NCBI GenBank assembly: GCA_030648225.1
Contig: JAUSIA010000363.1
Span: forward strand, 1-6,514
Source of the DNA: Ignavibacteria bacterium
Lineage (GTDB): Bacteria; Bacteroidota; Ignavibacteria; Ignavibacteriales; Ignavibacteriaceae
Direction of reading: 5' to 3'
Length of the DNA: 6,514 nucleotides
In this document: positions 5,789-6,514 of the stretch, piece by piece
How positions within the stretch are numbered: position 1 is the stretch's first letter
How the letters are laid out: each line of letters opens with the position of its first letter
Notes under the pieces: generated by a model
Database searches by the model: none
The model's input: the letters and a program-made list of their open reading frames with translations, nothing else
Told to the model about the DNA's origin: nothing
Translations under genes and position numbers: made by a program

Positions 5789-6514
5789 ATGAATATGATG
5801 GATCAGAAATTCAGAGGAAGAGGTGCATCGTTTAATCCACAAAACAGGTTCGAAAAACTATCTGTTGAGGAATTTACTTTTGATGACTGGTCTGATCTTG
5901 AAGAACTGGGATTAAAAAATCTTTCCACTGAATATTTTATTGATGATTCCAAAACAGTTATTGCAAAGAATGACAGCTATGATTTAGGTTTTGATTATTC
6001 ATTCAATCCTTACAGGGGATGTGAACATGGCTGCATCTATTGTTATGCAAGACCAAGCCACGAATTTCTTGGTTTTTCATCAGGAGTTGATTTTGAAACA
6101 AAAATAATGGTAAAGCCCAATGGAGCAAAGCTTCTTGAAGATGAATTTAAAAAGAAAAATTACAAGCCTGATGTAATTATGTTCTCTGGTAATACTGATT
6201 GTTACCAGCCAATCGAAAAAAAACTTGAAATAACAAGAGAAGCTTTAAAGGTTTGTTTGAAATACTGTAACCCTGTTGCTTTAATTACAAAAAATGCGCT
6301 TATACAAAGAGATATTGATATACTCAAAGAGATGGCGGAACTTAAATTAGTTTCGGTTTCACTTTCGGTTACAACTCTTGACAGGGAGCTTGCAAGGAAA
6401 ATGGAACCAAGAACATCATCTCCTGAAATGCGTCTGAAAACTATTGAAGCACTTGCTGCAAATAATATTCCTGTCGGAGTTAACCTTGCACCAATAATTC
6501 CCGGTTTAAATGAT
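5789..6514 (+). CDS. PA0069-family radical SAM protein (partial, 3' end outside window)
   Basis: 242 codons are present, open to the right edge; family members are around 350 residues, so roughly the last third is missing. Near the N-terminus FRGRGASFNPQNRF (8-21) is the family's GRGA..NP..RF signature, so the start at or near the ATG at 5789 is right (ATGs two and three codons later are alternatives). NPYRGCEHGCIYCYARPSHE (73-92) carries the CxxxCxxC motif, Cys78, Cys82 and Cys85, which should bind the 4Fe-4S cluster that cleaves S-adenosylmethionine. Further family blocks are DFETKI (101-106), NTDCYQPIE (135-143), LITKNALIQRDIDIL (165-179), TTLDRELARKMEPR (195-208) and PIIPGLND at the edge. 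The family is related to the spore photoproduct lyase-like branch of radical SAM enzymes, but to my knowledge its reaction is not established. No membrane or export signal is visible, so it should be cytoplasmic. Family assignment is confident, function unknown. Confidence 0.95.
   Translation, partial: MNMMDQKFRGRGASFNPQNRFEKLSVEEFTFDDWSDLEELGLKNLSTEYFIDDSKTVIAKNDSYDLGFDYSFNPYRGCEHGCIYCYARPSHEFLGFSSGVDFETKIMVKPNGAKLLEDEFKKKNYKPDVIMFSGNTDCYQPIEKKLEITREALKVCLKYCNPVALITKNALIQRDIDILKEMAELKLVSVSLSVTTLDRELARKMEPRTSSPEMRLKTIEALAANNIPVGVNLAPIIPGLND

Noticed and set aside
1..6514. CRISPR array, IS element, tRNA or phage signature
   Set aside because: No regularly spaced repeats, transposase, terminal inverted repeats or cloverleaf sequences were seen on either strand.

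Overview
The window is AT-rich (by eye about one third G+C) bacterial DNA with compact genes and weak or absent Shine-Dalgarno sites before several starts. The best guess for the source is a member of the Bacteroidota/Chlorobiota group, with Ignavibacteria-like lineages the closest fit. This rests on the base composition, on a pair of inner-membrane proteins resembling GldL and GldM (type IX secretion/gliding motor), and on signal-peptide beta-rich outer-membrane-type proteins. No rRNA or marker gene is present, so the placement is an inference.

Left half (1-3776, minus strand): four genes read right to left as one apparent operon. The first (3776-2787) encodes a four-helix membrane protein with a cytoplasmic C-terminal helical tail. 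It is followed after 9 bases by a protein with one N-terminal membrane helix, a helical stalk and a beta-rich periplasmic part (2777-1827). After 23 bases comes a secreted, probably outer-membrane beta-barrel protein (1802-666). After 60 bases comes a close paralogue of that protein (605 to the window edge, 3' part missing), about 75% identical over the shared mature region by hand count. The order polytopic inner-membrane protein, bitopic periplasmic protein, outer-envelope proteins is what an envelope-spanning, ion-driven machine would look like, and the first two proteins carry recognisable GldL-like and GldM-like patterns. I infer a divergent, reduced GldLM-type motor coupled to a duplicated outer-membrane partner. 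This is the most interesting content of the window.

Middle (3777-4190): a 414-base divergent intergenic region with candidate promoters for both directions, a dyad in the leader of the minus-strand operon, one AT-rich inverted repeat, and a heptamer repeat running into the start codon of the plus-strand gene. No gene is visible in it.

Right half (4191-6514, plus strand): a complete cytoplasmic GH13 (alpha-amylase family) enzyme with all four conserved regions and the catalytic triad intact. After a 125-base gap comes the first 242 codons of a PA0069-family radical SAM protein with an intact CxxxCxxC cluster motif, running off the right edge. These two genes show no obvious functional link to each other or to the left operon.
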